Positions 6,104-6,237 of a stretch of DNA of 6,237 bases are shown piece by piece. Position numbers and translations under genes: made by a program. The DNA comes from Chloroflexota bacterium (GTDB lineage Bacteria; Chloroflexota; Dehalococcoidia; JAUQQI01): assembly GCA_030549955.1 (NCBI GenBank), contig JAUQQI010000196.1, forward strand, positions 1 through 6,237, in the 5' to 3' direction. Each line of letters starts with the position of its first letter. Position 1 is the stretch's first letter. A model generated the notes under the pieces. That model was not told where the DNA came from. It ran no database searches and saw nothing but the letters and a program-made list of their open reading frames with translations.

Positions 6104-6133
6104 ATTATAGCCCGTCCCGGTCCCGGGCGTCCA
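6104..6133 (-). promoter_or_regulatory. Promoter of the udg-rnj-ftsK operon
   Basis: On the minus strand, TGGACG (6133-6128; four of six matches to TTGACA) is separated by 18 bases from a perfect TATAAT (6109-6104). The ATG of the glycosylase gene begins only eight bases after the -10 box, so the predicted transcription start (about 6096-6098) falls one to three bases before it. GGGA within those eight bases could act as a very weak Shine-Dalgarno only if transcription began further upstream. Confidence 0.6.
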
Positions 6134-6237
6134 CCCCACCCGAACGGGACTTACGCAGACCTGGCCGGTATCAGACACTCAGCTTATGGATTGATTGCTA
6201 GTTGCGAGGGTGCGTAAGTCTGGCAGTCGCCGGAGGC
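6134..6237. other. Right-edge non-coding stretch with a perfect 10-bp inverted repeat
   Basis: No open reading frame here is supportable on either strand. GACTTACGCA at 6148-6157 is matched exactly by its reverse complement TGCGTAAGTC at 6211-6220, with 53 bases between. The interior, especially about 6169-6203, is richer in A and T than the rest of the window. The arms could be ends of a small insertion remnant or a regulatory palindrome. No flanking target duplication is obvious, and no transposase is in view. Confidence 0.45.

Noticed and set aside
1..6237. CRISPR array, tRNA, rRNA, riboswitch, toxin-antitoxin or phage genes
   Set aside because: I looked for regularly spaced repeats, tRNA-like cloverleaf arms, conserved rRNA stretches and small paired genes and saw none. 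Almost all the sequence is taken by four recognisable genes plus the partial one.

Overview
This is a high-GC bacterial window of ordinary chromosomal character. It probably comes from a Chloroflexota (green non-sulfur) lineage, perhaps a thermophilic one. The taxonomic call is inference. It rests on the style of the FtsK protein (a charged insertion in its alpha domain and motifs such as LVDPKRVEL and VVVDVEKVIGVL), on the neighbourhood of a family-4 uracil-DNA glycosylase, RNase J and FtsK, and on a left-edge coiled-coil protein with EAQARTEERL-type repeats of a kind common in Chloroflexota, cyanobacteria and thermophiles. No rRNA or other decisive marker is present.

Layout. At the left edge (1-389, minus strand) lies the N-terminal part of a coiled-coil protein whose C-terminus is outside the window. 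A 122-bp divergent intergenic region separates it from a plus-strand short-chain dehydrogenase/reductase (SDR, 512-1468) of the MFE-2/(3R)-hydroxyacyl-CoA dehydrogenase type. The SDR gene is followed by a large imperfect hairpin and then a textbook intrinsic terminator. After a 203-bp convergent intergenic region, the rest of the window is a minus-strand operon read from right to left: family-4 uracil-DNA glycosylase (5481-6095), RNase J (3826-5481) and an FtsK/SpoIIIE DNA translocase (1672-3807). The first two genes overlap by one base (TGATG); the last two are 18 bp apart. A consensus-like TATAAT lies so close to the glycosylase start codon that the operon mRNA is probably leaderless or nearly so. 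The last ~140 bases hold no gene I can support, but they do contain a perfect 10-bp inverted repeat with 53 bases between its arms.

Function. The minus-strand operon combines removal of uracil from DNA, RNA maturation and decay, and chromosome translocation at division. RNase J and an FtsK-type translocase are also near neighbours in Firmicutes (rnjB and spoIIIE in Bacillus subtilis), so this looks like an old housekeeping arrangement with no sign of a defence or mobile system. The SDR is a separate metabolic unit, probably in fatty-acyl-CoA turnover. I found no CRISPR array, tRNA, rRNA, phage gene or toxin-antitoxin pair. The points most worth following up are the C-terminal QLSLF sliding-clamp motif on the glycosylase, the apparent lack of a wing in the FtsK gamma domain, the leaderless promoter, and the inverted repeat at the right edge.
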